In this document: in pieces, positions 44,386 through 53,183 of the stretch
How positions within the stretch are numbered: the stretch's first letter is position 1
How the letters are laid out: every line of letters starts with the position of its first letter
NCBI GenBank assembly: GCA_938011325.1
Contig: CALLUD010000013.1
Coordinates: 1-64,000 of the forward strand
Reading direction: 5' to 3'
From: an uncultured Spartobacteria bacterium
Lineage (GTDB): Bacteria > Verrucomicrobiota > Verrucomicrobiia > Chthoniobacterales > JAATET01
Length of the DNA: 64,000 nucleotides
Translations under genes and position numbers: made by a program
The notes under the pieces: generated by a model
Databases searched by the model: none
The model's input: only the letters and a program-made list of their open reading frames with translations
Told to the model about the DNA's origin: nothing

Positions 44386-46530
44386 ATGCCACCCGGACTC
44401 GGCTATCTGTGGCCCGTGCCCTCCGCCGAAGAAAAACGCCTCCGCCGCCGACTGGTGGAGCTTTTCTGCATTTGTTTCGCGGTTATTCAGATCGGCTGGT
44501 TTGTGCTTCCGTCGCTGGAGGTCGTGCGAGGCACCGAATTGCTCGCGCAGGACAAGATTATCTCGGTGGACAAAAGTGCCGCGCACGCGGACGAGGTCGT
44601 CTTCATCGCGATCGACGAACGCTCACTGAAACTCGATCACCTCTGGCCGGAGGAAATCGAGGAATCCCCTGCCCTGGCCTCCATGGCGGAAACCGGGTTT
44701 CCGTGGAATCGCGCCGTTTATGCCGCCGCTCTCGAGCGAATCTTCGCGGCGGGTGCCCGGCTTGTTCTGCTCGATCTCATCTTCGACAAGCCACGCGAAG
44801 GCGATGCGGAACTTGCGGCGACGCTGGAGAAGTTTCCAGGTCGCGTCGTGCTGGCAGCCAACTATTCCCTGGACGAGGCCGATCCAAATATTGCCCATGA
44901 CGACATACCGGCCTTCACGTTGCCGGTCGAAACCGTTCAGCCGAAGAACGGTCCGCCGGTGCCGGCCGGTTACGCGAACTTCTGGACGGACAAGCGCGAC
45001 CCCGTCGTTCGCACGGCGCTCTACCGCACCACCCTGTCGGAGCTGAAAAACGAACGCCCGAACCCCAGTGAAACGATCTTCGCGTCGCTCTCCTTCCGCG
45101 CGATCGAGCTTCTCGGATTGCCGACGGATCGGCTGACCACGCATCGTCCGCTGGCCTTCCGTTTTGCCGACACATCCGCCGTTCCCGTCTTCCCGTTTCA
45201 TTCCCTGTTCGTGCCGCAGGAATGGAAGCAGGCGCTGAAAGACGGCGAAGCCCTTCGTGACAAAATCGTGATCATCGGTCCGTCTGCCTCGCGCCTGCAG
45301 GATTTTCACGTCACTCCGGTGGGGAAGATTCCCGGGCCCATGTTGCACGCGCATGCCCTGCTCGCCGCGATGAACAACTCGTTCTACGTGCGCGCCGGCT
45401 GGCTGGCTCGCGCCGGTCTCATTGCCCTCGCATGTCTGGTGGCATTCGTCATTTGCTGGCGTTTCCGCCGGCGGCCGGTGCTGGCGTTTGTCTCCCTCAT
45501 TGCGACGGCGGCGCTTTACGTCGGCATCGTCTATGCCCTCGCCCATTGGGCCGACTATCTGCTGTATCCGATTCAGCCCACCATTTGTCTTCTGCTTGCC
45601 GGCGCATCGTGCACGGCGTGGAATTTCGCGCAGGAGCGCCGCGAGAGCAGTCGCATGCGTTCGACACTGGAACGTTACGTCTCGCGAAATGTCGTCCGCG
45701 AAATTCTCGACAACCGCGAGGACTTCCTCAACGCGCTCGGCGGCACCCGACGCGCGATGACCGTCTTCTTCTCCGACGTGCGTGGTTTCACGTCGTTCTC
45801 GGAATCCGCCGATGCCTCTGCCGTCGTCGAGCAGCTCAACGAATACCTCGGCGAGATGGTCAGCGTCATTTTCCGTCACAACGGCACCGTCGATAAATTC
45901 ATGGGCGACGGCATCATGGCGGTCTGGGGAAACGTGGTGAGCGAAGGGGCTGCCACCGATGCGCGACGGGCCGTGGAGGCGGCGTTGGAGATGCAATCGC
46001 GCCTCGCGAAGTTGAACGGGGAATGGACCCGGCGCGGATGGAAGACGTTTACCGTCGGCATGGGTCTTCACCATGGCGAGGCGGTTTTCGGCAACATCGG
46101 CTCGAACGAGAAAATGGAGCCCACGGTCATTGGCGACACCGTCAACCTCGCCTCCCGCGTCGAGGGACTCACCAAAAAATACGGCGTCTCGATCTGCATC
46201 ACGCAACCCCTCGCGGAGCTGGTCAGCGACACGTTTCTGCTGCGCTCCGTGGACCTCGTGCAGGTCGTCGGGAAATCACGCCCGGTCGAGATTTTCACCG
46301 TGGTCGGACCGCGAAGCGAGGAGCCGTCGGAGTGGTTGAAGCGCTACGAAGGCGCCATTGCCGATTTCCGCGCGAGGCGGTTCGAAGAAGCCGCCACAGC
46401 GTTCAAGCGATGTCTGGAAGAGAACGCCGGGGATCGGCTCTGCGCCATCCACCTGTTGCGTTGCGAGACCTTTATCGCAGAGCCGCCGCCCGAAGACTGG
46501 ACCGGCACCGAAATTGCCACGTCGAAGTAG
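44386..46530 (+). CDS. adenylate/guanylate cyclase with CHASE2 sensor domain
   Basis: 714 aa. An N-terminal membrane helix (residues 25-45), an extracytoplasmic CHASE2 domain (about 50-335; VVFIAIDERSL, LVLLDLIFDKP, DKIVIIGPSA), then three membrane helices (about 340-410) and a class III cyclase (about 455-640). Metal Asp464 is in MTVFFSDVRGF and D508 in DKFMGDGIMAVWG. The purine- and transition-state-binding residues K504, D584, N587 and R591 (GDTVNLASR) favour ATP, hence cAMP. A TPR-like helical tail follows (FEEAATAFKRCLEE). It faces the barrel-FecR operon across 60 bp. Confidence 0.92.
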   Translation: MPPGLGYLWPVPSAEEKRLRRRLVELFCICFAVIQIGWFVLPSLEVVRGTELLAQDKIISVDKSAAHADEVVFIAIDERSLKLDHLWPEEIEESPALASMAETGFPWNRAVYAAALERIFAAGARLVLLDLIFDKPREGDAELAATLEKFPGRVVLAANYSLDEADPNIAHDDIPAFTLPVETVQPKNGPPVPAGYANFWTDKRDPVVRTALYRTTLSELKNERPNPSETIFASLSFRAIELLGLPTDRLTTHRPLAFRFADTSAVPVFPFHSLFVPQEWKQALKDGEALRDKIVIIGPSASRLQDFHVTPVGKIPGPMLHAHALLAAMNNSFYVRAGWLARAGLIALACLVAFVICWRFRRRPVLAFVSLIATAALYVGIVYALAHWADYLLYPIQPTICLLLAGASCTAWNFAQERRESSRMRSTLERYVSRNVVREILDNREDFLNALGGTRRAMTVFFSDVRGFTSFSESADASAVVEQLNEYLGEMVSVIFRHNGTVDKFMGDGIMAVWGNVVSEGAATDARRAVEAALEMQSRLAKLNGEWTRRGWKTFTVGMGLHHGEAVFGNIGSNEKMEPTVIGDTVNLASRVEGLTKKYGVSICITQPLAELVSDTFLLRSVDLVQVVGKSRPVEIFTVVGPRSEEPSEWLKRYEGAIADFRARRFEEAATAFKRCLEENAGDRLCAIHLLRCETFIAEPPPEDWTGTEIATSK

Positions 46531-46553
46531 CCCCCGGCGCGGACCTCCGCGCG

Positions 46554-48662
46554 TTACTTCGTCCGCACGCCGGCAAGCGCATCCTTCAGCTCGGCAAAAT
46601 TCAGCGGCTTTCCGACGTAGCCGTCCATTCCCGCTGCGATGCATCGCTGCTCGTCGCCGATCATTGCGAATGCCGTCACGGCGATCACCCGGCAGCGCTT
46701 GCGATCCGGCTCCCCGGCCTCGATGGCGCGAATTCGGCGTGTCGTCTCGAAGCCGTCCATCCCCGGCATCTGCACATCCATCAGCACCACGTCGAACAAT
46801 TTTGCGCGAAACGTCTCCAGCGCCTGCCCGCCGTTTTCCGCGACCGAAACGTCCAGCTCCCATTTCGCGAGAATCGTCTCGAGAAGCCGGCGATTCGTCC
46901 GGTTGTCCTCGACCACCAGCACGCGCAGTCCGTTTAGCGAAGGATCGCGCACCTCCTCCTGCATCGATGGCGCCAGCTCGCCGTCATACCGCTCCACCTG
47001 AACGGTCGCGACAAAGGTCGAGCCTTCGCCTTCGCGACTTTCGACGACAATGTCGCCGCCCATCTGAACACAGAGATTCCTCGCGATCACCAATCCCAGA
47101 CCGCTCCCGCCGAACTTCCGCCCGATCGAATTGTCGAGCTGGCTGAACGGCTTGAACAGTCGCTGCAGATTCGCTTCGGAGATTCCAATGCCCGTGTCGC
47201 GAACCACACAGCGCAGTGCGAGCTGTTTCGTCGCATCAACCTCGGGCGACACCGAGACCGAAACCCCGCCCTCCGAGGTGAACTTGATCGCATTCGACAC
47301 GAGATTCCCAAGCACCTGCTCGAGGCGGCGTTCGTCGGCCACAATCTGCGGTGGGGTCTCCGGTGCCAGTTCGATGGTAAGCTGGAGCCCCTTTTGCTCG
47401 GCCTGCGAGGAGAAGCGTCGCCGGATCCGCCCCAGCAAATTACCGATCGCAAACGGCGCGGGATCCAGGGTCAGCTGTCCCGACTCGATCTTCGAGAGAT
47501 CGAGAATGTCGTTGATGATCGCCAGCAGCAGCTCGCCATTCTCTTCAACGCACTGCAGGTATTCCGGAGCCTTCGCCCCGTTGACTTCATCGCGCAACAA
47601 TCGCGCGTAGCCGAGAATGCTGTGCATCGGCGTGCGAATCTCGTGGCTCATCATCGCGAGAAACTCCGACTTTGCGCGATCCGCCGCCTGCAGGCTGTCG
47701 GCGAGTTTCTTGCGATCGGTGATATCAATCGACAACCCTGCAATTCCCGCAACCTCGCCGTTTGCCCGAAAGACGGGATATTTGAACACCTCGTGCCATC
47801 GCTCCCGCCCCTTTGGCCCGACGGCGCGCTCCCAGTGAAATTGCCGGCCCGTGCGAAGCACCTCGCCATCCTGCGCGCGAAATTCCCGTGCGACGTCCGG
47901 CCCGAAAATTTCGACATCGCTCATCGAAAGGATCTCCTCCTGCGTGTGGCCCAGCGCCGCGGCATAGGGACGGTTCACAGCCAGAAACCGCCCATTGTCG
48001 CTCTTCAACCACGCATGGAACGGCAGGTTCTCGAGGATCGCGCGCACGCGCTCCTCTCCCATCCGCGCCCGCTCGGCCTGTTCGCGCATTGCCGACTCGT
48101 TTTGAAAATTCAAACGTCGCGCCCGGTAAAGGAACCATCCCACCAGAAACGCCACGAGCACCCCAAGGCTGCCATTGAGGAACGAGGCACCGAGCACATC
48201 GGCACTCCCTTCCGTTTCCCTGGCGCCGAAAAAGAGTACGCAAAACGCGACGAAATAGGCGAACAACAATCCAGCCAGCAGCCGCGGCGGCAGCAAAATC
48301 AGCACCGCGGGCGTGATCGCGCCGAGAATAAACGTCGATGTTTCTCCGAGAATTCTCAGCCCGGTCGCGTAATAGCCGAACATCAGGATCAACCAGAACG
48401 CGAAATACGTCGGCCCGAGCCACCACCTCGCGCGCGGTGAAATCCTCCCCTTTCGCGTCGCCAGAAAGAGGACGAGGAAAATCAACGAGCCGCCGATATC
48501 GAAGGCGCTCCACGGATGAATCCGCCCCTCTCCGACCGCCGCGACATTGTAAACCGCCAACAGAATGCTGAGACACGTGCTGGTCAGCAGCAGCCACCAC
48601 ATGCGCTGCAGGTTTTCCCCTGCCATGTGGTCGCGCATGGAATCAGACGGATCAACGCCCAT
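46554..48662 (-). CDS. membrane hybrid histidine kinase (PAS-HisKA-HATPase-REC)
   Basis: 702 aa. About six N-terminal membrane helices form a sensor of unknown ligand. A PAS domain (about 205-318) is followed by HisKA with phospho-acceptor H340 (MSHEIRTPMHSILGY), HATPase with N, G1 and G2 boxes (NLVSNAIKF, DTGIGI, GGSGLGL), and a receiver domain with D629 in VVLMDVQMPGMDG. No output domain follows, so the phosphate must pass to a separate protein. The start at 48662 is set by a good ribosome binding site (AGGGGAAG, five bases before ATG); a longer TTG form to 48725 is less likely. Confidence 0.93.
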   Translation of the reverse strand: MGVDPSDSMRDHMAGENLQRMWWLLLTSTCLSILLAVYNVAAVGEGRIHPWSAFDIGGSLIFLVLFLATRKGRISPRARWWLGPTYFAFWLILMFGYYATGLRILGETSTFILGAITPAVLILLPPRLLAGLLFAYFVAFCVLFFGARETEGSADVLGASFLNGSLGVLVAFLVGWFLYRARRLNFQNESAMREQAERARMGEERVRAILENLPFHAWLKSDNGRFLAVNRPYAAALGHTQEEILSMSDVEIFGPDVAREFRAQDGEVLRTGRQFHWERAVGPKGRERWHEVFKYPVFRANGEVAGIAGLSIDITDRKKLADSLQAADRAKSEFLAMMSHEIRTPMHSILGYARLLRDEVNGAKAPEYLQCVEENGELLLAIINDILDLSKIESGQLTLDPAPFAIGNLLGRIRRRFSSQAEQKGLQLTIELAPETPPQIVADERRLEQVLGNLVSNAIKFTSEGGVSVSVSPEVDATKQLALRCVVRDTGIGISEANLQRLFKPFSQLDNSIGRKFGGSGLGLVIARNLCVQMGGDIVVESREGEGSTFVATVQVERYDGELAPSMQEEVRDPSLNGLRVLVVEDNRTNRRLLETILAKWELDVSVAENGGQALETFRAKLFDVVLMDVQMPGMDGFETTRRIRAIEAGEPDRKRCRVIAVTAFAMIGDEQRCIAAGMDGYVGKPLNFAELKDALAGVRTK

Positions 48663-48671
48663 GCGGACTTC

Positions 48672-48689
48672 CCCTGCGGAACCGCAGGG
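48672..48689 (-). promoter_or_regulatory. hairpin over the ribosome binding site of the hybrid kinase gene
   Basis: Perfect 8-base inverted repeat CCCTGCGG-AA-CCGCAGGG, about ten bases from the start codon. The downstream arm on the mRNA includes the first bases of the Shine-Dalgarno AGGGGAAG. A GC-rich stem of this kind would reduce access by ribosomes, so translational control is possible. Confidence 0.55.
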
Positions 48690-48877
48690 AACGGTGGTCG
48701 CAATTTCAGGAAGCAGCACGGACAAGCCGTTACTTTAATCCTGAAACGCGCTTGCACAACTCCGCCGGCGAAAATTGGCGGCAAACCAAGCCCGCTTATT
48801 TTCGGGGGTTCGAGACGTATTCTACTCTCGAAAATGCCTGCTCCGGAGCGGGCGCAGCAGACGTGACCGCGAACGCT

Positions 48878-49756
48878 TCAGCTGCGACGGCTGACGTCGA
48901 AAGCACGCCTGGTCGCGACGGCGGCAGGCATCAGCAATCCCAGTCCGATCAGCATCCACGGCTGCGGTTCCGGCACCACTGCGAGAATGGCTGCATTCGA
49001 TGCATCGGGGCCCAGAAGATACAACTGGGCCACTTGCTCGGCCGAAACAGCGCCACTGTAGAGTCGGAAGTCGGAAGTGTTTCCGCCGAGCGAAGGATCG
49101 TTCCACGGGTTCTGTCCTCCCACCGCCGCTTTGAATCCCTCCATCGCCGCGAGGCTCGGAAGATCGAACGTTGTGTCGTTCACCAGGACACTCGAGGAAA
49201 TCAGCTCGCCATTGATGTAGAGGGATGCCGTTCGCGTTTCCGCGTCGTAGGTGGCCAGGAATTGCGTGAGTTGATCGAGGTCCGTCTTGAGCCCCGGCAA
49301 CAACGTCTGCTTCGTAATCGCGTCTCCATCGATGATCGAGAGACTGGAAAGACCCTCGTAGTTTGGAAGGGCCTCCGGATATTTCGCGCGATCCCGCACG
49401 GCGACGAAGGAGAAGTTGGGATGCGTCCCGAATCCGAAAATCGTGAGGTAGGTCCCGGGGCCGGGATGGGTCGCCGTATACCACGACTCCACGGAAAAGC
49501 TCGTCCCTAGGTCGATGAGGCTTTGCGCCGGCAGCAGAAATGCACTCTGCGTCCCTATCGGGGTGTAAAGCGCCCCTTCGAAAATTTCCGCACCATTGGA
49601 CAGGACGCCGGCCGGTCCCCCAAAGGAGTCGCTGCCATCCCCTTCGAAACTGTATCGGTGCTTGATGATCGCGCTGTGAGCGACACTCGTCACCGTCATC
49701 ACAACGGCCAGTCCCGCCAGCCATCTGTTTGTGCGGAGTCTCATATCCTTCGTCAT
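48878..49756 (-). CDS. LamG-like PEP-CTERM protein
   Basis: 292 aa. Signal peptide (WLAGLAVVMTVTSVAHS), then a concanavalin A-like/LamG fold: KHRYSFEGDGSDSFGG opening, SFSVESWYTA, ASLYINGELISS and FRLYSGAVSAEQVAQLY closing, as in sugar-binding or adhesive domains. The C-terminus is a PEP-CTERM signal: VPEPQPWM, a hydrophobic helix and TRRAF. It starts immediately after the stop of the upstream PEP-CTERM repeat gene (TGA then ATG with no gap); an alternative ATG lies at 49744. Likely exported and processed by the exosortase near 3-4 kb. Confidence 0.88.
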   Translation of the reverse strand: MTKDMRLRTNRWLAGLAVVMTVTSVAHSAIIKHRYSFEGDGSDSFGGPAGVLSNGAEIFEGALYTPIGTQSAFLLPAQSLIDLGTSFSVESWYTATHPGPGTYLTIFGFGTHPNFSFVAVRDRAKYPEALPNYEGLSSLSIIDGDAITKQTLLPGLKTDLDQLTQFLATYDAETRTASLYINGELISSSVLVNDTTFDLPSLAAMEGFKAAVGGQNPWNDPSLGGNTSDFRLYSGAVSAEQVAQLYLLGPDASNAAILAVVPEPQPWMLIGLGLLMPAAVATRRAFDVSRRS

Positions 49757-51760
49757 TCAAAGAGTTCGGCCATTGCGATTTTTCCAAAAAACCAGCGCAC
49801 CCAGTCCGAAGAAAAACAGCCCCAGCAAATGCGGTTCCGGCACGGCCACCACACGCAACACCCCCGTCTCGAGCAGGGAAGACGTGTCCCAAGCCAGGCC
49901 GTCCTGAAGCGCGGGAAGATCGTAGTTCGAGAACTCTCCACTGGCCGAGCCGGACCAGTCGAAAAGATCAAATTCGTTTCCGGCCTTCGGAGTGAAGCCG
50001 CCGATCAAGTTGATTCGAAGCGTTCCACCCTCCAGTTGGAAGTCTCCCGAGATCGTCAACTGATCGTAGTTCGCCAATCCGTTCAAATCGAACGCGATCG
50101 TGCCGGCATTGCCGAGTTCCAGCCCGCCGATTTGCAGCGCTCCGGTGAAGCCAACGCCCGCAACGGCCAGAGCGCCTCCCACGATTTCCAATTCACCGGT
50201 GCCGAGTGCCTGATTGCTTGCCGAAAGCGTTCCGGCCTCGAGCACGGTTCCTCCCGAGTAGGTGTTTGCTCCGGTGAGGGTCAACACTCCCGTTCCATTC
50301 TTCACCAGATTGCCTGTGCCGCTTATGGCGCCTGCATAAGTCCAGGGATTGGCACGGGAAATCACGACGGTCGCGTTGTTCTCGATGTCTCCCGCGATCG
50401 AGCCACCCAAGCCGCCCTGTCCAATTTGGAGGGTGCCGCCCTCGACTTTGGTCAGGCCGGTGTAGGTGTTCTCTCCACTCAGCAGCAACCGGTAGTCGCC
50501 ACGTTTCGTCAACCCTCCACTCCCCGAGATGCCTGCGTAATAGGAGTAGTCCATCTCCCGATTGAAAATCAGCTCTCCATCGTTGATGACACTTCCATTC
50601 AGCCCTCCGAATCCCGCAATTTCGACCGCACCTTCGGCGATTGTCATCGTCCCCGTGCCATACTTGCCATTCTTCATGACGAAGGTGCCGCTTCCCAATT
50701 TGGTGAAATCACCATTTCCTGAGATCCCGTTTTCGTAAACGAAGGTGCCTGAATGGTTCACCACCAGGTGCGCTGAATTTATCACGCTTCCCGTGAGCGA
50801 CGGCAATGAACCGCCGTTCCCGATCTGCAGGGTTCCTTCCTCGACGTAGAGCGTGCTGTCGATCTTCGCACCCAGCAACGTGAGTTTGTTTTCCCCTACT
50901 TTGGTAATCCTACCTCCGGCTCCGGTGACCGTGTTGGTGAAAACAATGTCGTCCGAGCGGTCAAAGACCAGATTGCCAGAGTTCTCGATCTTTCCCGTAA
51001 TCCAGCCGGAAGATCCGCCATTTCCAATTTTAAGTGTGGCGTTACTGCCGATGGCCGTGCCTCCGGTGTGGGAAAGGTTGCCGGTGACGACTACGGTTCC
51101 GGTTCCCAACAACTGCACTTGGCCGGTGCCACTCACATTGCTGGCGAGGATGAAATTGTCATTGTGGTTGAAGAGAAGGCTCCCGCTCGTCTTGCCAAAT
51201 TCGATTGCTGCGGCGGAGAGCTTTCCCGACGGAAGCGGCTGCATACCGCTTCTCGCACCGATCGTCAAAACGCCGGCATTCCCCACTCCGATTCCGGAAA
51301 CGATGTGGATCGTTCCCTGCCCATCGCCGACGGACAATTCCCCGCCCGAGTGCAGGTAAACATAGCCCTCACCGGATTCTCCGATCTCCAGCGAATCCGT
51401 ATTCCACACACCTCCCACGTATACCGTGCCCTTCCCTCCCGACTCAGCTCCCAACACGGCGGATCCACTCTTCAGAGACCCTCCTTCGAGAATATAGACA
51501 GAGCCCGAATTGGCCGGGCCAATCATCAGGCTCTCGCCCGCATTCGCAGCAACTCTGCTTCCGATATTGGCACTCCCATTGCTGCCAATAATCGTGAGAC
51601 TGGTGCTCTCATCGGGGACTCCGCCGCTCCAATTTTGCTCAGCATCCCACTGACCGCTCCCCGCGATCCATTGCGAAGTTGCGGCGAAAAGACTGCTCAT
51701 CCCGGAAATCCACAGCACCGGAACGATAATACGCACCCGAGATGGGAGGACGTGAAGCAT
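49757..51760 (-). CDS. PEP-CTERM protein with autotransporter-associated beta-strand repeats
   Basis: 667 aa. Signal peptide (IIVPVLWISGMSSLFA), an N-terminal region of short G/S-rich strands, then repeats of GGTLQIGxGG, GTGxLTLxGANTYSGGT and GNLVKNGTGVL in a probable beta-helix. The end, GGFTPKAGNEFDLFDWSGSASGEF, is the common cap. The sorting tail is VPEPHLLG, a hydrophobic helix and KNRNGR. The repeats are more diverged at DNA level than those of the 20-23 kb gene. It is the first gene of a pair with the LamG protein and follows the YkgJ-type gene by 58 bp. No outer-membrane barrel is present. Confidence 0.9.
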   Translation of the reverse strand: MLHVLPSRVRIIVPVLWISGMSSLFAATSQWIAGSGQWDAEQNWSGGVPDESTSLTIIGSNGSANIGSRVAANAGESLMIGPANSGSVYILEGGSLKSGSAVLGAESGGKGTVYVGGVWNTDSLEIGESGEGYVYLHSGGELSVGDGQGTIHIVSGIGVGNAGVLTIGARSGMQPLPSGKLSAAAIEFGKTSGSLLFNHNDNFILASNVSGTGQVQLLGTGTVVVTGNLSHTGGTAIGSNATLKIGNGGSSGWITGKIENSGNLVFDRSDDIVFTNTVTGAGGRITKVGENKLTLLGAKIDSTLYVEEGTLQIGNGGSLPSLTGSVINSAHLVVNHSGTFVYENGISGNGDFTKLGSGTFVMKNGKYGTGTMTIAEGAVEIAGFGGLNGSVINDGELIFNREMDYSYYAGISGSGGLTKRGDYRLLLSGENTYTGLTKVEGGTLQIGQGGLGGSIAGDIENNATVVISRANPWTYAGAISGTGNLVKNGTGVLTLTGANTYSGGTVLEAGTLSASNQALGTGELEIVGGALAVAGVGFTGALQIGGLELGNAGTIAFDLNGLANYDQLTISGDFQLEGGTLRINLIGGFTPKAGNEFDLFDWSGSASGEFSNYDLPALQDGLAWDTSSLLETGVLRVVAVPEPHLLGLFFFGLGALVFWKNRNGRTL

Positions 51761-51818
51761 AGGAAATATTCCCTACTTCATGCGCAATTCGAGGAAGTAA
51801 TCAAGCAAATTTGGAAAA

Positions 51819-52157
51819 TCACATTTCGCCCGGTGATGTGGCGCAACGCACAACGGGAATCGCCTCGCAACGCTCGCGCCAGCCGGGAAAATTCCACGTG
51901 TTGGGGAAGCCGCGGCATTGATGCGGCTTCACGGGCTGGATCGTGCAGTTGTTGCCTTCGAGGAAGATGCACTCGCCATTCGGCTTGTCGATGAGGGCAA
52001 GTCCGTCGCGTTTCGGGCGAAGCCGCGTGTAGCGCTGGATGAAGTCGTATTCATCCAGCGCGAGGAAATTTGCGATCGCGGTGATGTCCGCGTCGCTGAG
52101 TCGCACGAAGCCCGGCCAGCGGCAGCAATTCGCACAGCGCTGGCATTGATACCACAC
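51819..52157 (-). CDS. YkgJ family cysteine-cluster protein
   Basis: 112 aa from GTG 52157. Eight or more Cys residues in the family pattern: CQRCANCCRWPGFVRL near the N-terminus, then CIFLEGNNCTIQPVKPHQCRGFP and a late ERCEAIPVVRC. They suggest a bound metal or iron-sulfur cluster, and the function is unknown. The reading frame stays open to 53141, but that stretch is antisense to rfbB and not coding. It is divergent from rfbB with a 39-bp gap that already contains the rfbB promoter-like hexamers. Confidence 0.82.
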   Translation of the reverse strand: MWYQCQRCANCCRWPGFVRLSDADITAIANFLALDEYDFIQRYTRLRPKRDGLALIDKPNGECIFLEGNNCTIQPVKPHQCRGFPNTWNFPGWRERCEAIPVVRCATSPGEM

Positions 52158-52159
52158 GG

Positions 52160-52189
52160 TTGCAGCGCCGCTTGCGTCTCTGCTAGAAC
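52160..52189 (+). promoter_or_regulatory. promoter-like sequence directly before rfbB
   Basis: TTGCAG (52160-52165), an 18-base spacer and TAGAAC (52184-52189). The predicted transcription start coincides with the rfbB ATG at 52197, implying a leaderless mRNA. No Shine-Dalgarno sequence is present. Confidence 0.4.
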
Positions 52190-52196
52190 CGCCGCC

Positions 52197-53183
52197 ATGC
52201 GTCTTCTCGTCACCGGCGGAGCCGGGTTCATCGGCAGCAATTTCGTTCGTTTTGTTCTCGAGCACTATCAGCCGGAATTTGTCACCAACGTGGACGCCCT
52301 CACCTACGCGGGCAATCCGGAAAATCTTCACGGCATCGATACGACTTACGAGGGTCGCTACGAATTCCACCGCGCCGACATCGCCGATCGCGAGGCGATG
52401 GACGCGATCTTTGCGCAGCACAAATATTACGCCGTCATCAATTTCGCCGCCGAGTCGCACGTCGACCGCAGCATTGCGTCGCCGGAGAACTTCATTCACA
52501 CGAACGTCGCCGGCACTCAGGTCCTGCTCGACGCCGCCCGTCGTCATGGCGTGAAGCGCTTCGTGCAGATTTCGACCGACGAAGTCTACGGATCGCTTGG
52601 CGAGGAAGGCCGTTTCACCGAAACGTCGCCGCTCGCGCCGAGTTCGCCGTATTCGGCCAGCAAGGCCAGCGCCGATCTTCTCGCGCTCGCCGCGTTCAAG
52701 ACCTACGGCCAGGAGGTCGTCATCACCCGTTGCTCGAACAACTACGGGCCGTATCAGTTTCCCGAGAAACTCATTCCTCTGATGATCACCAACGCGCTCC
52801 GCGACGAGAAACTGCCGGTTTATGGGGACGGCCTCAACGTGCGCGACTGGATTCATGTGGACGATCACTGCCGCGCCATCACCGCCGTGCTCTTCGAAGG
52901 CACGCCGGGCGAAGTCTACAACGTCGGTGCCGACGCCGAGATGCGAAACATCGACGTCGTGAAGCTCATCCTGAAAACCCTCGGCAAGCCCGAGTCGCTC
53001 ATCGAATACGTCGCGGACCGCCCCGGCCACGACCGCCGTTACGCGATCGATTCGACCAAACTGCGCGCGCAGCTCGATTGGAAGCCGATCCACGAGGCGA
53101 ACGCAGGCATCGCCGAGACCGTGCAGTGGTATCTGGACCACGAGGCGTGGTGGCGCCCGCTTCTCAACCGCGCCCGCTTGTGA
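52197..53183 (+). CDS. rfbB: dTDP-glucose 4,6-dehydratase
   Basis: 328 aa. It makes dTDP-4-keto-6-deoxyglucose, the second step of dTDP-rhamnose synthesis. The NAD site is LLVTGGAGFIGSNFVRF. The catalytic triad region comprises STDEVYG and YSASKASADLL, and the Asp-Glu pair of the dehydratase is in TDEVYG. RCSNNYGPYQFPEKLIP and GDGLNVRDWIHVDDHCRA are diagnostic of RfbB. The start at 52197 is fixed by homology; a frame extension into the antisense of the YkgJ gene is spurious. The stop overlaps the GTG start of rfbD (GTGA). Confidence 0.95.
   Translation: MRLLVTGGAGFIGSNFVRFVLEHYQPEFVTNVDALTYAGNPENLHGIDTTYEGRYEFHRADIADREAMDAIFAQHKYYAVINFAAESHVDRSIASPENFIHTNVAGTQVLLDAARRHGVKRFVQISTDEVYGSLGEEGRFTETSPLAPSSPYSASKASADLLALAAFKTYGQEVVITRCSNNYGPYQFPEKLIPLMITNALRDEKLPVYGDGLNVRDWIHVDDHCRAITAVLFEGTPGEVYNVGADAEMRNIDVVKLILKTLGKPESLIEYVADRPGHDRRYAIDSTKLRAQLDWKPIHEANAGIAETVQWYLDHEAWWRPLLNRARL

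Noticed and set aside
52158..53141. Minus-strand extension of the YkgJ-type gene over rfbB
   Set aside because: Antisense to a conserved rfbB; the Cys cluster begins only at 52157. High GC keeps such frames open by chance.
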